The position numbers were made by a program, and so were the translations under genes. Under the pieces are notes generated by a model, which made no database searches, was not told the origin of the DNA, and worked only from the letters and a program-made list of their open reading frames with translations. Below, in pieces: positions 48,201 to 57,267 of a stretch of DNA of 64,000 nt (position 1 is its first letter; each line of letters begins with the position of its first letter). This DNA comes from Rhizobium sp. Root482 (GTDB lineage Bacteria; Pseudomonadota; Alphaproteobacteria; Rhizobiales; Rhizobiaceae): NCBI RefSeq assembly GCF_001426565.1, contig NZ_LMFA01000008.1, positions 1 to 64,000 on the forward strand, read 5' to 3'.

Positions 48201-50306
48201 GAGGAGCTGCTGACCAAGGTCGAACGCGACGACCGGCTATCGCGCAAGCGCATCGAACGCATGAAGGAAGGTCACAAGGAACGGCTGGAAGCACTGGCAA
48301 CGCGCAAGGACGACCTGCTCACCATCTCGGAGCTCGGGATCGACCAGATCATCGTCGACGAGGCGCAGGAGTTCCGCAAGCTGTCCTTCGCTACCAACAT
48401 GTCGACCCTGCGCGGTGTCGATCCGAACGGCTCGCAGCGCGCCTGGGACCTGTTTGTCAAATCCCGCTTTATCGAAACCAAAAACCCGGGCAGGGCGCTG
48501 GTGCTGGCCTCGGGCACGCCGATCACCAACACGCTCGGCGAGATGTTCTCCGTACAGCGGATGATGGATCCGGCAGCATTGTCGGAACGTGGACTGCACG
48601 AGTTTGACGCCTGGGCCTCGACCTTCGGCGACACCTCGACCGAACTCGAACTACAACCATCGGGCAAATACAAGCCGGTCACGCGTTTCAGCCAGTTCGT
48701 CAACGTGCCGGAACTGATTGCCATGTTCCGGTCGTTCGCCGACGTTGTGCTGCCCGCCGATCTCAGGACGTATGTGAAGGTTCCCGACGTCTCCGGCGGC
48801 AAGCGCCAGATCGTCACCGCCGAGCCGACGCCGGCGTTCAAAGCCTATCAGAAGCTGCTCGATGCCCGGATCAAGGCGATCGAGATGCGCGATGGTCCGG
48901 CCAAGCCCGGCGATGACATCCTGCTCTCGGTCATCACCGACGGGCGGCATGCCGCGATTGATCTTCGGCTGGTCGATCAGGCCATGGGCAATGAGACCAA
49001 CAACAAGCTGAATGCGCTGGTCACTAACACCCATCGGATCTGGCAAGAAACGGGAGAGGCGGAATATCGTCGCAAAGACGGCAAGCCGTTTGACCGGCCG
49101 GGCGCTGGCCAGCTGATATTTTCCGATCTCGGCACGATCAATGTCGAGGTTACGCGCGGCTTTTCCGCCTATCGCTGGATCCGCGATGAGCTCGTCCGCT
49201 TGGGCGTTCCTGCCTCGGAAATTGCCTTCATGCAGGATTATAAGAAGTCGGACGCCAAGCAGCGCCTGTTCAACGACTTCAATGCCGGCAAGGTTCGCGT
49301 CCTGATCGGCTCGTCGGAAACCATGGGCACCGGCGTCAATGTCCAGGCACGGCTGAAGGCGCTCCATCACCTCGACGTACCGTGGTTGCCATCGCAGATC
49401 GAGCAGCGCGAGGGCCGTATCATTCGCCAGGGCAACCAGCATGACGAGGTCAATGTCTTTGCCTATGCAACACTGGGCTCGCTCGACGCCACCATGTGGC
49501 AGAACAACGAGCGCAAGGCCCGCTTTATCGCCGCTGCCCTGTCCGGCGACACCAGCGTTCGGCGTCTTGAGGACATGGGAGAGGGGCAGGCGAACCAGTT
49601 CGCCATGGCCAAGGCGATCGCGTCGGGCGACGAGCGGCTGATGCAGAAGGCCGGGCTGGAGGCTGAAATCGCCCGTCTCGATCGGCTGCGGGCCGCCCAT
49701 ATCGACGATCAGCATGCGATCCGCCGGCAGATCCGTGACGCTGAACGCGATTTCGAGTTTTCCAACCGCCGGATCCAGGATGTAGGCAAGGATATCGAGC
49801 GGTTGGTCCCGACATCCAGCGACGCCTTTGTCATGCAGGTTGGTGAAGGCACATTCGACGAGCGCAAACTCGCCGGCCGCGCGTTGATGAAGGAGATCCT
49901 GAGGCTGGTTCAGCTTCAGCAGGAGAAAGAGGTGATCATTGCAATGATCGGCGGCTTCGATCTCGCCTATCATGGCGAACGGTTCGGCAAGGACGGTTAT
50001 CGCTACGACACGCTGCTTCAGCGCACGGGTGGCGACTACGAGATCGACCTGGCCGTCACAACGACGCCAATCGGTGCCATCTCCCGGCTCGAGCATGCGC
50101 TTGGCGGGTTTGAACAGGAACGCAAGAACTATCGCAATCGGCTCGTCGATGCCGAACGTCGTCTTGCCTCCTACACGCCGCGTCTTGGAGAACGCTTCTC
50201 GTTCGAAGCCGAGCTTGAACTCAAGCTGAGCCAACTGGACGAGATCGAGAGGGATCTGGCGGCAACCGCCAACGAACCAGAGGAGGATCGCCAGCAGGCC
50301 GCGTGA
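45225..50306 (+). CDS. Giant fused DNA methylase / SNF2-like helicase
   Basis: A 1693-residue protein in one frame. The N-terminal half has an N6-adenine methyltransferase (ILEPGIGTGMFPALM near residue 190, catalytic GNPPFSD near 250). The C-terminal half has an SF2/SNF2-type motor: Walker A-like HAVGAGKTLTMA (near 884), DEAQEFRK (near 1044), ASGTPITNTL and the last motif QIEQREGRIIRQG (near 1390), then a long charged, probable coiled-coil tail. It probably methylates or remodels incoming plasmid DNA; its biology is not established. GTG 45225 has AGGAG eight bases upstream and was preferred to an earlier start. Confidence 0.92.
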   Translation: MAHDDPFAVDLFGNTALASGLDLGLTGFAADLGTDIDPRPLTPAPAAPVRKEPKPTTQIREKVDFRLEGSRGLAKSWRDRARDNIAAILLANDIERQGLPARPDQQARLIKFTGFGASDLANGIFRRPGDEAFCKGWEELGGNLESAVAPGEYASLARCTQYAHFTPEFIVCAMWSGLIRMGFDGGRILEPGIGTGMFPALMPDALSKVSHVTGIELDPVTARIVRLLQPRAKIIIGDFSRSNLPDHFDLAIGNPPFSDRTVKSDPAFRSLGLRLHDYFITKSIDRLKPGGLAAFVTSSGTMDKADARAREYIAGMADLSGAVRLPEGSFRADAGTDVVVDILFFRKRRADDQAGSCNWLDLADVQSEGEGGSVRINRWFADHPDMVLGRHAITSGPFGETYTCLPIGDDLETSLNAAISQLPADLYDGEASTIDFAIEDEVADAMAERPDDPKVREGSYFIGKATALMQVVDGVAVPVEVRKGRSTDGIFAKHALIIRKLIPIRDAVRLILKLQERDQPWTQAQVSLRIAWSSFVREFGQINFTSVSTSEDPETGEVREIHRRPNLTPFLDDPDCWLVASIEDYDLETNTAKPGPIFTERVIAPPPAPSITSALDALAVVLNERGHVAPDHIAELLHRDVEDVLGELGEAVFRDPSNGSWQTSDAYLSGAVRSKLTVARAAAELDPVFARNVTALERVQPADLRPSDITARLGAPWIPADDVVAFVKETMEADISIHHLPELATWTVNARQLEWSAAGTTEWGTHRRHAGQLLSDALNSSVPQIFDTVRDGETERRVLNTVETEAAKEKLAKIKTAFQLWIWSDPDRTDRLARVYNDTFNNIAPRAFNGDHLQLPGASGAFSLYEHQKRGTWRVISAGSTYLAHAVGAGKTLTMAAAIMEQRRLGLINKVMLVVPGHCLAQAAREFLALYPNARILVADETNFVREKRHRFVSRAATSNWDAIIITHSAFRFISVPSAFEAQMIQDELELYEELLTKVERDDRLSRKRIERMKEGHKERLEALATRKDDLLTISELGIDQIIVDEAQEFRKLSFATNMSTLRGVDPNGSQRAWDLFVKSRFIETKNPGRALVLASGTPITNTLGEMFSVQRMMDPAALSERGLHEFDAWASTFGDTSTELELQPSGKYKPVTRFSQFVNVPELIAMFRSFADVVLPADLRTYVKVPDVSGGKRQIVTAEPTPAFKAYQKLLDARIKAIEMRDGPAKPGDDILLSVITDGRHAAIDLRLVDQAMGNETNNKLNALVTNTHRIWQETGEAEYRRKDGKPFDRPGAGQLIFSDLGTINVEVTRGFSAYRWIRDELVRLGVPASEIAFMQDYKKSDAKQRLFNDFNAGKVRVLIGSSETMGTGVNVQARLKALHHLDVPWLPSQIEQREGRIIRQGNQHDEVNVFAYATLGSLDATMWQNNERKARFIAAALSGDTSVRRLEDMGEGQANQFAMAKAIASGDERLMQKAGLEAEIARLDRLRAAHIDDQHAIRRQIRDAERDFEFSNRRIQDVGKDIERLVPTSSDAFVMQVGEGTFDERKLAGRALMKEILRLVQLQQEKEVIIAMIGGFDLAYHGERFGKDGYRYDTLLQRTGGDYEIDLAVTTTPIGAISRLEHALGGFEQERKNYRNRLVDAERRLASYTPRLGERFSFEAELELKLSQLDEIERDLAATANEPEEDRQQAA

Positions 50307-50426
50307 TCGATGACATACCGCGGTTACTTGAAACGGGGTCGGGCGATACACATCTATCGCTCATCACCCGTTTCGATGTGTTTCCTGCAGTGGCGATAGC
50401 CGCGCGTTGGAAACTGTCCGGGTCGG

Positions 50427-50467
50427 AAAGGGCGCTCCCCGAAAGGGTCGAGCGCCCTTTCATTTTG
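50427..50467. terminator. Bidirectional hairpin terminator
   Basis: AAAGGGCGCT (50427-50436) pairs perfectly with AGCGCCCTTT (50451-50460), with A and T tracts on either side. It lies between the convergent methylase-helicase and ligase genes and could end transcription from both. Confidence 0.85.
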
Positions 50468-50480
50468 AGACCTTCGGACG

Positions 50481-51527
50481 CTACTCGCTGAGTTTGTAGA
50501 TCGCCGCATTGTCCTGCAGCTCCCGCAGGCCCTTATACGAGGCATGCCGCAATTTGCCATCGTCGGTCCAGGCGCGGTACTCGATCTCGGCAATCAATGT
50601 CGGTTGAACGAACACGACTCCCTTCTTATCAACCGCAACTGGAGCACGCTTGGTCTTTAGCGTGTCCAGCATCCGGCGCAGTTCGATAGCATCTTTCTCT
50701 TTGAAGCCAGTCCCGACTGAACCGATATAGACGAACGTGTCGCCCTGGTAGGCCGCCAGCAGCAGACTGCCGATCCCGCCGCGTGCCGCGGTGGATGGCT
50801 CGTACCCGACAATCACAAAGCTTTCGCTCTGGATGCATTCGATCTTCAGCCAGTCGCCAAGCCGGCCCGAGCGGTAGGCACTGTCACGGTGCTTGGCAAT
50901 GATGCCTTCCAGGCCGTGTTCGCAGGCGGCCGCCAGAAGTGTCGCGCCGTCGGCTTCGAGCACCTCGGAAGCACGGATCGTTCCTTCGCTCTCGCCGATG
51001 AGGTCTTCCAGCAGGTGACGACGACCGGAAAGCTCCATCTTCGTCAGGTCATGGCCATCGAAATACAACAGGTCGAATGCGTAGAGGATCGCATCGCCCG
51101 ACGCCTTCTTTCCTCCGCGTCCGCCGAGCGACCGTTGCAGCGCCCCGAAGTCCGAGCGGCCCTCTGCATCCAGCACGACAGCTTCACCATCGAGAATGGC
51201 GGTCCCGACGCCGAGCTTGCGCGCAGCGGCGGCGATTGCCGGAAACCTTTGCGTCCAGTCATGTCCGCCGCGGGTGACGATCCGCACCGAGTTCGGTTCG
51301 ATATGCACCGCCACACGATAGCCGTCCCACTTGATCTCGTAACTCCAGTCCGGTCCCGATGGCGGCTTTGCCTTCAACAGCGCCAGGCACGGTTCGATGC
51401 GGTCTGGCATCGAGTCGAAGGGAAGCTGCGGCTGCGCGGGATCGCGTGGTTTGCGCGATCGCGAACGGATCGGGAGATCGGTTTCCCGCAGCAACGGCTG
51501 GAATTTCTTGCGCGGCGGCTTTGTCAT
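50481..51527 (-). CDS. ATP-dependent DNA ligase (LigD ligase-domain type)
   Basis: The 348-residue enzyme has the nucleotidyl-lysine site YEIKWDGYR (Lys66), GEAVVLDAEG, the FDLLYFDG strand, GLEGIIAKHRDS and an OB-fold end with LRHASYKGLRE. It is the ligase part of LigD without polymerase or nuclease domains. The first 40 residues are basic and Pro-rich. No ku gene is in the window, so it may assist another repair route or partner with Ku elsewhere. Confidence 0.92.
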   Translation of the reverse strand: MTKPPRKKFQPLLRETDLPIRSRSRKPRDPAQPQLPFDSMPDRIEPCLALLKAKPPSGPDWSYEIKWDGYRVAVHIEPNSVRIVTRGGHDWTQRFPAIAAAARKLGVGTAILDGEAVVLDAEGRSDFGALQRSLGGRGGKKASGDAILYAFDLLYFDGHDLTKMELSGRRHLLEDLIGESEGTIRASEVLEADGATLLAAACEHGLEGIIAKHRDSAYRSGRLGDWLKIECIQSESFVIVGYEPSTAARGGIGSLLLAAYQGDTFVYIGSVGTGFKEKDAIELRRMLDTLKTKRAPVAVDKKGVVFVQPTLIAEIEYRAWTDDGKLRHASYKGLRELQDNAAIYKLSE

Positions 51528-51845
51528 GGCAAGAGTTCAGCAGCAATTGCTTAAAATCGTGTGACATCGCCGAGATATGTAAAAGGGGAGGAAAAGGAGG
51601 GGTGGATGAGGGAAGGAACCCGGTTCGCAAGAACGGTCCGACGGCTGCCGGTTCCCTCAATCGCGTCGGTCGCCGAGACCGGGCCAGCTTGCCTCGCAAG
51701 GCAGGTGTGCCTCGCTTGCGCGCAAGCCAGGTCTGCTCCGGCGCAATTGCAGCCGCAGGCCCGTCCTGCAGTTCGGGAGATGTCTTCAACAAGACGATGA
51801 GGAGGCGAGGACAGTCCGTCCGCCCGAAACCGAAAGGTCGTTCCC
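51528..51845. other. Intergenic region between ligase and ParB genes
   Basis: About 320 bases between divergent genes, likely holding both promoters. A purine-rich GGGGAGGAAAAGGAGGGG tract lies at about 51583-51600; its proximity to no start codon makes a ribosome-site role unlikely. No gene is supported. Confidence 0.5.
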
Positions 51846-53561
51846 ATGCAGTTGATTACAGCCGATCCGCGCAGTCTGAAAGACAATCCCGACCGGTCCC
51901 GCCAGTCGAAATCCTCGCCCCAGTCCGACGCGCTGCTCTGCGCATCGATCCGTGCCATCGGTGTCGTACAGCCGCCGATCGTCAAACTCGATCCGGAAGG
52001 CGGCAACAGCTACATCATCGTCTTCGGTCACCGCCGCGCCGCCCAGGCGATCGCCGCGGATCTCTCGGAGATCCCGTTGCTACTGGCAGATCCCTCCGAT
52101 GATCTCGGCGCCATGCAGTCGTTTGCGGAGAACATCGCCCGCGAACCGCTGAACCCCGTCGACCAGTGGCGCGCCATTGAGCGGCTGGTGGCTCTCGGCT
52201 GGACCGAGGACTCGATTGCCATGGCGCTGGCGCTTCCGAGCCGCCAGATCCGCAAGCTACGGCTGCTCGCCAATATCCTGCCCGCGATGCTCGACCAGAT
52301 GGCGCGTGGTGATATGCCGAACGAGCAGCAGCTGCGCACGATCGCGGCCGCCGGGCAGGACGGGCAGGCCGAGGTCTGGAAGAAGTACAAGCCGAGGAAG
52401 CAGGATCCGCAGGTGTCGTGGTGGGAGGTCGCCCGGGCGCTGACCACGACCCGGATGCTCGCCAAACATGCAAGCTTCGGTGACGATCTGGCACAGGCTT
52501 ACGGCATCACCTGGGTCGAGGACCTGTTTGCACCCGCTGACGAGGACAGCCGCTACACCACGGATGTCGAGGCGTTTCTCGGGGCGCAGCAGGAGTGGCT
52601 CGCCAACAACCTGCCCAAGCGTGGTTCGGTCATCGAGGCCAACGAATACGGCCAGGCGAAGCTGCCAGCCAAGGCGCAACAGGTCTACGGAAAACCTGGC
52701 AAGGGCGATCTGACCGGCTGGTACATCAATGCCCGCGACGGGTCGGTGCAGTCGGTTGCCTACCGCATGCCCGAAGCGAAGAAGCCCAAGCTGGTCAAGG
52801 ATTCCGATGGTGTCGAAACCGTCGTCGAGGAGGTTGAGACGCCGAAAGTGCGGCCCGACGTAACCCAGAAGGGTCTCGACATGATCGGTGACTTGCGCAC
52901 CGATGCTCTCCACGAGGCGCTCGCCCGTGCGCCGATCGAGGACGATACGCTGATGGCTCTGCTCATCCTCGCCTTCACCGGCACCAACGTGACGGTCGCC
53001 AGCGGCGCATCGGACAATCCCCATGGTCACGCAAAATGCGGCCCGCATGCTGCCAGGCTGATTGGCGAGGACGGCAAGCTGTCCTTCGATCGAGAGACAC
53101 TGGTGCAGGCTGCGCGCTCGGTGTTGATCGAAGTCCTGTCGCTTCGGCGCAATCGCTCCGATAGCGGCCTGATTGCCCGCATTGCCGGCGGCGCCATCGC
53201 GGCTGATGAATTTCTGACGAATATGGGCACGGAGGATTTCCTCTCATGCCTGTCGCGCTCTGCGCTGGAGGCCACAGCGGAAACAGCTGGGGTCCCCGGC
53301 CGGATCAAGGTGAAGGACACCCGTGCGGCTCTGGTCGAGCATTTCGCCGAGGGAAAGCTCGTGCATCGGACGGCATTGCTCGCGCCATCCACTGATGACG
53401 TCCGGTCGTGGGTCGGACGATACACCAGCGTCGACAGCGGATCGGAGGAGGCCCAAGGCGGTCCCGATGCGCTCGAAGAGCAGCATTCCGCTGGTGACGT
53501 CGTGGGTGATTCCGGCTCCGAGGAAGAGACGGACGAGGGTTTCCGCGCGGCCGCCGAATAA
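51846..53561 (+). CDS. ParB/Spo0J-like DNA-binding protein
   Basis: The 571-residue protein has an N-terminal ParB/sulfiredoxin-fold domain (IRAIGVVQPPIVK, VFGHRRAAQAIA, SFAENIAREPLNPVDQW), an HTH-like stretch, and a large C-terminal region not typical of chromosomal ParB. No ParA partner is adjacent, and its length is nearly twice that of partition ParBs. It therefore belongs to the ParB-like proteins found in rhizobial plasmid transfer blocks, of unknown role. Confidence 0.85.
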   Translation: MQLITADPRSLKDNPDRSRQSKSSPQSDALLCASIRAIGVVQPPIVKLDPEGGNSYIIVFGHRRAAQAIAADLSEIPLLLADPSDDLGAMQSFAENIAREPLNPVDQWRAIERLVALGWTEDSIAMALALPSRQIRKLRLLANILPAMLDQMARGDMPNEQQLRTIAAAGQDGQAEVWKKYKPRKQDPQVSWWEVARALTTTRMLAKHASFGDDLAQAYGITWVEDLFAPADEDSRYTTDVEAFLGAQQEWLANNLPKRGSVIEANEYGQAKLPAKAQQVYGKPGKGDLTGWYINARDGSVQSVAYRMPEAKKPKLVKDSDGVETVVEEVETPKVRPDVTQKGLDMIGDLRTDALHEALARAPIEDDTLMALLILAFTGTNVTVASGASDNPHGHAKCGPHAARLIGEDGKLSFDRETLVQAARSVLIEVLSLRRNRSDSGLIARIAGGAIAADEFLTNMGTEDFLSCLSRSALEATAETAGVPGRIKVKDTRAALVEHFAEGKLVHRTALLAPSTDDVRSWVGRYTSVDSGSEEAQGGPDALEEQHSAGDVVGDSGSEEETDEGFRAAAE

Positions 53562-53643
53562 CAACAGGCGTCAGGATCCGAATAGACGCCGCAGGCTCAT
53601 ACCGGCGGCGTCATCGTTTCCGAGCGGTCAGAAGGAGTTTGTC

Positions 53644-54348
53644 ATGGCAGAGCTAGATGATGACAGCGCCACCGAAAAAGCGGCACATGAGGTTGAACTA
53701 CGCAGATTGGATCGGCCGACGATAGATGCCGGAACATCAACGCCGTGGGGCGCGGCGCAGGACTCACGGCAATTCGCCGATGGTGTCGTTCGACATTCCA
53801 CCGCCAGCCACGGCGGTTTCCATCTCGACGACGTTGCAAACAACACCGTCCATGCTCTCTACCGGAATGACAACGGGTTCTACGAGGAGGACTGCGAATG
53901 GGCGAAGGTTGCCCATGCCTTTCCGCAGCTGTTCAGCGCCCATGAGCGGCGTTTGGCGGATTGCACACTTCGCGACACTTATCCCGATGCCCACGAGCGC
54001 GTCATGGGCGTTGCTTTGTTGGAAGGGCAGTCCCACGCCCGTGACCGTCGCGAATTCGAGAAGCGACATCACAATGACTGGGTCGTCATCGCGGCTCTCA
54101 ATTCCGATCACCAACTAGGTTTCGTCGAATGCATCGCGACGCTGGGTGGGATCCGGGGCGAGGCCGGCGAACGGCGATTTCTCGTTCCATGTTCCGACTA
54201 CACGATCGCTCCGCATGGCTTCGTCATCGATCCAGCCAAGCACAAGCCATATGATGGGCCATCAAGCTTCGTGACCTGGCGGCGCGGCGATGACTGTCGT
54301 GTCATGCATAGCGGCGCTCCCAGAAATCAGGTGATCGATTTTCATTGA
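53644..54348 (+). CDS. DUF7007-like plasmid protein
   Basis: The 234-residue protein has the pattern TPWGAAQDSRQFADGVVRHST, ASHGGFHL and a middle acidic segment (FYEEDCEWAKVAHAFP), shared with small proteins of rhizobial mobile blocks. I recognise the type (probably DUF7007) but not a function. ATG 53644 follows AGAAGGAG. A perfect GACGCCGC/GCGGCGTC hairpin stands about 30 bases before it. Confidence 0.65.
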   Translation: MAELDDDSATEKAAHEVELRRLDRPTIDAGTSTPWGAAQDSRQFADGVVRHSTASHGGFHLDDVANNTVHALYRNDNGFYEEDCEWAKVAHAFPQLFSAHERRLADCTLRDTYPDAHERVMGVALLEGQSHARDRREFEKRHHNDWVVIAALNSDHQLGFVECIATLGGIRGEAGERRFLVPCSDYTIAPHGFVIDPAKHKPYDGPSSFVTWRRGDDCRVMHSGAPRNQVIDFH

Positions 54349-54979
54349 GCTCTATCGCAGGATCTGGCCACGGCTGCAGGATTGTCTCCCTGCGGCCGAG
54401 CCGACACGACGAATGAAGGCGCGGTGGAAATGCAAAGCACGGCATGGCCCAGCTTGCAATCACAGCGTGCAACCTACGGCCAAGTGAGAGCCGAAAGCCC
54501 GGCGGAGGCGAGCGCGCGGCAAAGCGTTGATCGGAGTGCTGAGCCAGCAAATGCGGGCAACCGGCTTGCACTGGAGTGTGCTGGGATCGAGATCTGCAAG
54601 GACCTCTTGTAGGTGGCGCGGCGTTGCCAAGGTCGGATCGGGATGGCGATTGCATCATGCTGCTTTGAACCAGATCGTCGGCCGGCACAGCACCTCGTTT
54701 TTGTTGCGGTCTGACATGGGCGCGTCCCGGTCAAAGGCCGCTTTCGCGCCGCGTTGCGGCAGGACCATCGCCGCGTCGCAAGGCAGGCTCGCGTCTGTCG
54801 CAGCCCGCTTTCAGGCGGGCAGCACCATCCGCAAGCCTTCCTCGCTCCGCTTAGCAATGCCCTGACCTTGGGCCGGGCCGCTTGCGCCGCATGTCCTTTC
54901 GCCCGCACCCGAGGGGCTGAGCCGGACGACAACCGGTACCCCGGGCTTCGCTGAAACATCGCTCATAAAGGATCCGATC
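54349..54979. other. Long leader/intergenic region
   Basis: About 630 bases without a supported gene. Short frames on both strands are Arg/Ala-rich and lack good ribosome sites. The part from about 54720 to 54979 has the GC-rich, hairpin-prone character of other leaders in this block and leads directly to the next gene. Confidence 0.5.
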
Positions 54980-55564
54980 ATGGCACCGCTCAACCACTCC
55001 ACCCATAAGAACCGTCCCGCAAAATCCCAGCGCGCCACCACCCTCGAAATGGTCAGGCACGCCTGCCCGGATACGGCGCAGGGCCAACGCATCTCCGAAA
55101 GCTTCGGCCTTGCCCTCATCGACAGCGACGGAATCCGCGATCTCCACCGCAGCCAGCTGATCAAAAGCGCCGAGGCGCTGAAGGATGGTCTTACCGAAAA
55201 GGCCATGCAGATCCACATGCAGCGCATCGTCGGATCCTTTGTCGGCTCCGCCTACGGCGCCGGGCAATTCTACAGCCGCGCGGTCACCGAGGCTCGCGAT
55301 CTCACAATGAAACTCTCCAACGATACCCGGGACGAGGACCTCGACGGTCCTGTGGGTTTTGACAGCCGCGCCCAGCGCAAGCGCGAGTTTGCAGCCGACA
55401 TGGGCCTTCAAGCGCACGTGCTCCGCATGGCAGCCGAAGGCGCCGTCTCCGCCTACGAGGACATTACCGGTGAGACATGGAAGCCCTACGAGCGCACGAT
55501 CGAACAGCCCGCCAACTCCGTCGACCAAAAGGCCGCAACGGCCCAGATGGCAGCGTTCGAATAG
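54980..55564 (+). CDS. Conserved hypothetical plasmid protein (194 aa)
   Basis: A mostly helical 194-residue protein (MAPLNHSTHKNRPAKSQRA at the start; LIKSAEALKDGLTEKAMQIH) of unknown function, with no signal peptide or membrane helix. The ATG at 54980 has AAAGGATC upstream. Its place between the DUF7007-like gene and ArdC makes it part of the transfer block. A perfect GCGGGGC-TTCG-GCCCCGC hairpin follows the stop at 55572-55589. Confidence 0.8.
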   Translation: MAPLNHSTHKNRPAKSQRATTLEMVRHACPDTAQGQRISESFGLALIDSDGIRDLHRSQLIKSAEALKDGLTEKAMQIHMQRIVGSFVGSAYGAGQFYSRAVTEARDLTMKLSNDTRDEDLDGPVGFDSRAQRKREFAADMGLQAHVLRMAAEGAVSAYEDITGETWKPYERTIEQPANSVDQKAATAQMAAFE

Positions 55565-55817
55565 CCGGAATGCGGGGCTTCGGCCCCGCGCTCCATCCGG
55601 GATGAAGCGGCCGGCGCAGTTGCGCTGGCCGTTTTGTGTGTTTCGAGCCAAGCCCATGCGGTCCGTCCCGGATCGCGGTCTAGCTTCGGCCGGCAGGGTG
55701 CCGGCGCAACGGCAAGCCGTCCTCCACTGCGTTGCGGCCCGTATGCATATTCTAAAATCTTCGACGCTCGTCAGCAGGTGCGCCGTCGCCGGCCTGCGCT
55801 CTTCGCCCGCCGTGACG

Positions 55818-55836
55818 GACCGCGATGGGCGCGGTC
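55818..55836 (+). promoter_or_regulatory. Leader hairpin before ardC
   Basis: GACCGCG-ATGGG-CGCGGTC is a perfect seven-pair stem ending 20 bases before the ArdC start. The DUF736 leader has the same hairpin with a compensatory change (see 57226). The covariation suggests a selected RNA structure near the ribosome site. Confidence 0.65.
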
Positions 55837-55856
55837 TGCCAATCGAGGAGAAGACC

Positions 55857-56792
55857 ATGGGACAAGATAACAAAAGAGTCGCACAGGAAGGCCGGGCCGA
55901 CATCCATGCAAAAATTACCGACCGTATTATCGCGGCGCTTGAGGCCGGGGTTCGCCCCTGGGTTCAGCCATGGAATTGCGGCCATCTAAAGGGCCCTATC
56001 ACCCGGCCACTGCGGCACAACGGCGAGTCGTATTCCGGCATCAACGTGCTGCTACTCTGGTCGGAAACGGTCTCGCGCGGGTTCCGTTCTCCGATGTGGA
56101 TGACATTTCGACAGGCGCTAGAACTCGGCGCCCATGTCCGCAAGGGCGAGACGGGATCGACGGTCGTCTACGCCAATCGGGTCACAAAGTCTGAGACAGC
56201 TGACAATGGCGACGAGATCGAGCGGGAATTCCCGTTCCTCAGGACATATACGGTTTTTAATGTCGAGCAGATCGATGATCTGCCGGAAGGCCATTCCTCG
56301 ATAGTGCCCGATGTTGGCAAGCCGGCTGTAAACCGTATCGCGGCCGTTGATGCCTTCTTTGCGGCGACGGGAGCGTTCATTCGTCACGGTGGCAGCAAGG
56401 CCTACTACGCGCCGGGTTCAGATATGATTCAGATGCCACCAATCGAGGCGTTTCGCGATCTCGAAAGCTATTATGCGACGCTTGCGCATGAGGAGGTGCA
56501 TTGGGCCGGCGCTTCCCATCGGCTGAACCGCGACCTCTCGCGCTACGCCAAGGATCGATCAGAGCGGGCACGCGAGGAATTGATCGCGGAACTCGGCGCC
56601 AGTTTTCTTTGCGCCGATCTCGGTATTGTGCCTGAGTTGGAGCCTCGTCTCGACCATGCGAGTTATCTAGGATCCTGGTTATCGGTTTTGCAGAACGACA
56701 AGCGCTACATTTTCCAGGCCGCTGCCCAGGCACAGCGAGCTGTTTCCTATCTCCATGACTTTCAAATATCGGCTTGCCGAGTGGTTGCTTGA
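55857..56792 (+). CDS. ArdC-family antirestriction protein
   Basis: The 311-residue protein has an N-terminal single-stranded-DNA-binding region (ITDRIIAALEAGVRPWVQPW) and a C-terminal zincin metallopeptidase with HEEVHW (HExxH) and the distal Glu in EELIAELGASFL. ArdC proteins are produced early in conjugation and protect entering DNA from restriction. Full length is typical. ATG 55857 has GAGGAG upstream. It lies in the block oriented towards the relaxase, as expected for a leading region. Confidence 0.93.
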   Translation: MGQDNKRVAQEGRADIHAKITDRIIAALEAGVRPWVQPWNCGHLKGPITRPLRHNGESYSGINVLLLWSETVSRGFRSPMWMTFRQALELGAHVRKGETGSTVVYANRVTKSETADNGDEIEREFPFLRTYTVFNVEQIDDLPEGHSSIVPDVGKPAVNRIAAVDAFFAATGAFIRHGGSKAYYAPGSDMIQMPPIEAFRDLESYYATLAHEEVHWAGASHRLNRDLSRYAKDRSERAREELIAELGASFLCADLGIVPELEPRLDHASYLGSWLSVLQNDKRYIFQAAAQAQRAVSYLHDFQISACRVVA

Positions 56793-57267
56793 TCTCGGGG
56801 CAATGACACCGCACGGCCGTCTCGACAGGCGGTCGTGCACATAGCGGCACGGGTCGGAGAATAGCGATCACGCAATTGGCTCTGGCTTACTTGGAGCGCT
56901 TGCGAGTTGGTCGAAACGCATCGCGCAGAGCTGCCCGCCGATAGCGCCATTGCAGCCCACCCCTTCGCATGGGTCGCCCAACGCGGTCTCGATGCGGCTT
57001 GTCTGACCGAAGTCCGCCTCGCAAACTCGGCTCGTTCGGCTTGACGCAACGGCCGGCTCGTTTTCTTCCCCTGACGACCACCACCCCACATGACAGGTCA
57101 TGTAGGGACCCCGGTCAGTCGCCATCCTCGCGAGACAAGAAAGCCTCGGCCAATGGCCGTCCTCCACTTCGTTTCGGCCCTGTGGGTGCGCGCCCCCCGC
57201 CTCCGGTCTTATCGACAGCCATCGAGGCCGCGATGGGCGCGGCCCGAACAACAGAAGGACTATATCA
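56793..57267. other. Leader/intergenic region before the DUF736 gene
   Basis: About 475 bases with no supported gene. The segment CGTCCTCCACT..CGTT..CGGCCC near 57157-57180 closely matches one at 55711-55740 in the ArdC leader, and the covarying hairpin stands at its end. Confidence 0.55.
57226..57244 (+). promoter_or_regulatory. Leader hairpin before the DUF736 gene
   Basis: GGCCGCG-ATGGG-CGCGGCC is a perfect seven-pair stem with the same five-base loop as the ArdC leader hairpin; the second pair is G-C instead of A-T. It ends 23 bases before the start codon. Confidence 0.65.

Noticed and set aside
48651-50351. Minus-strand open frame of 566 codons opposite the methylase-helicase
   Set aside because: Antisense to conserved helicase motifs; no recognisable protein.
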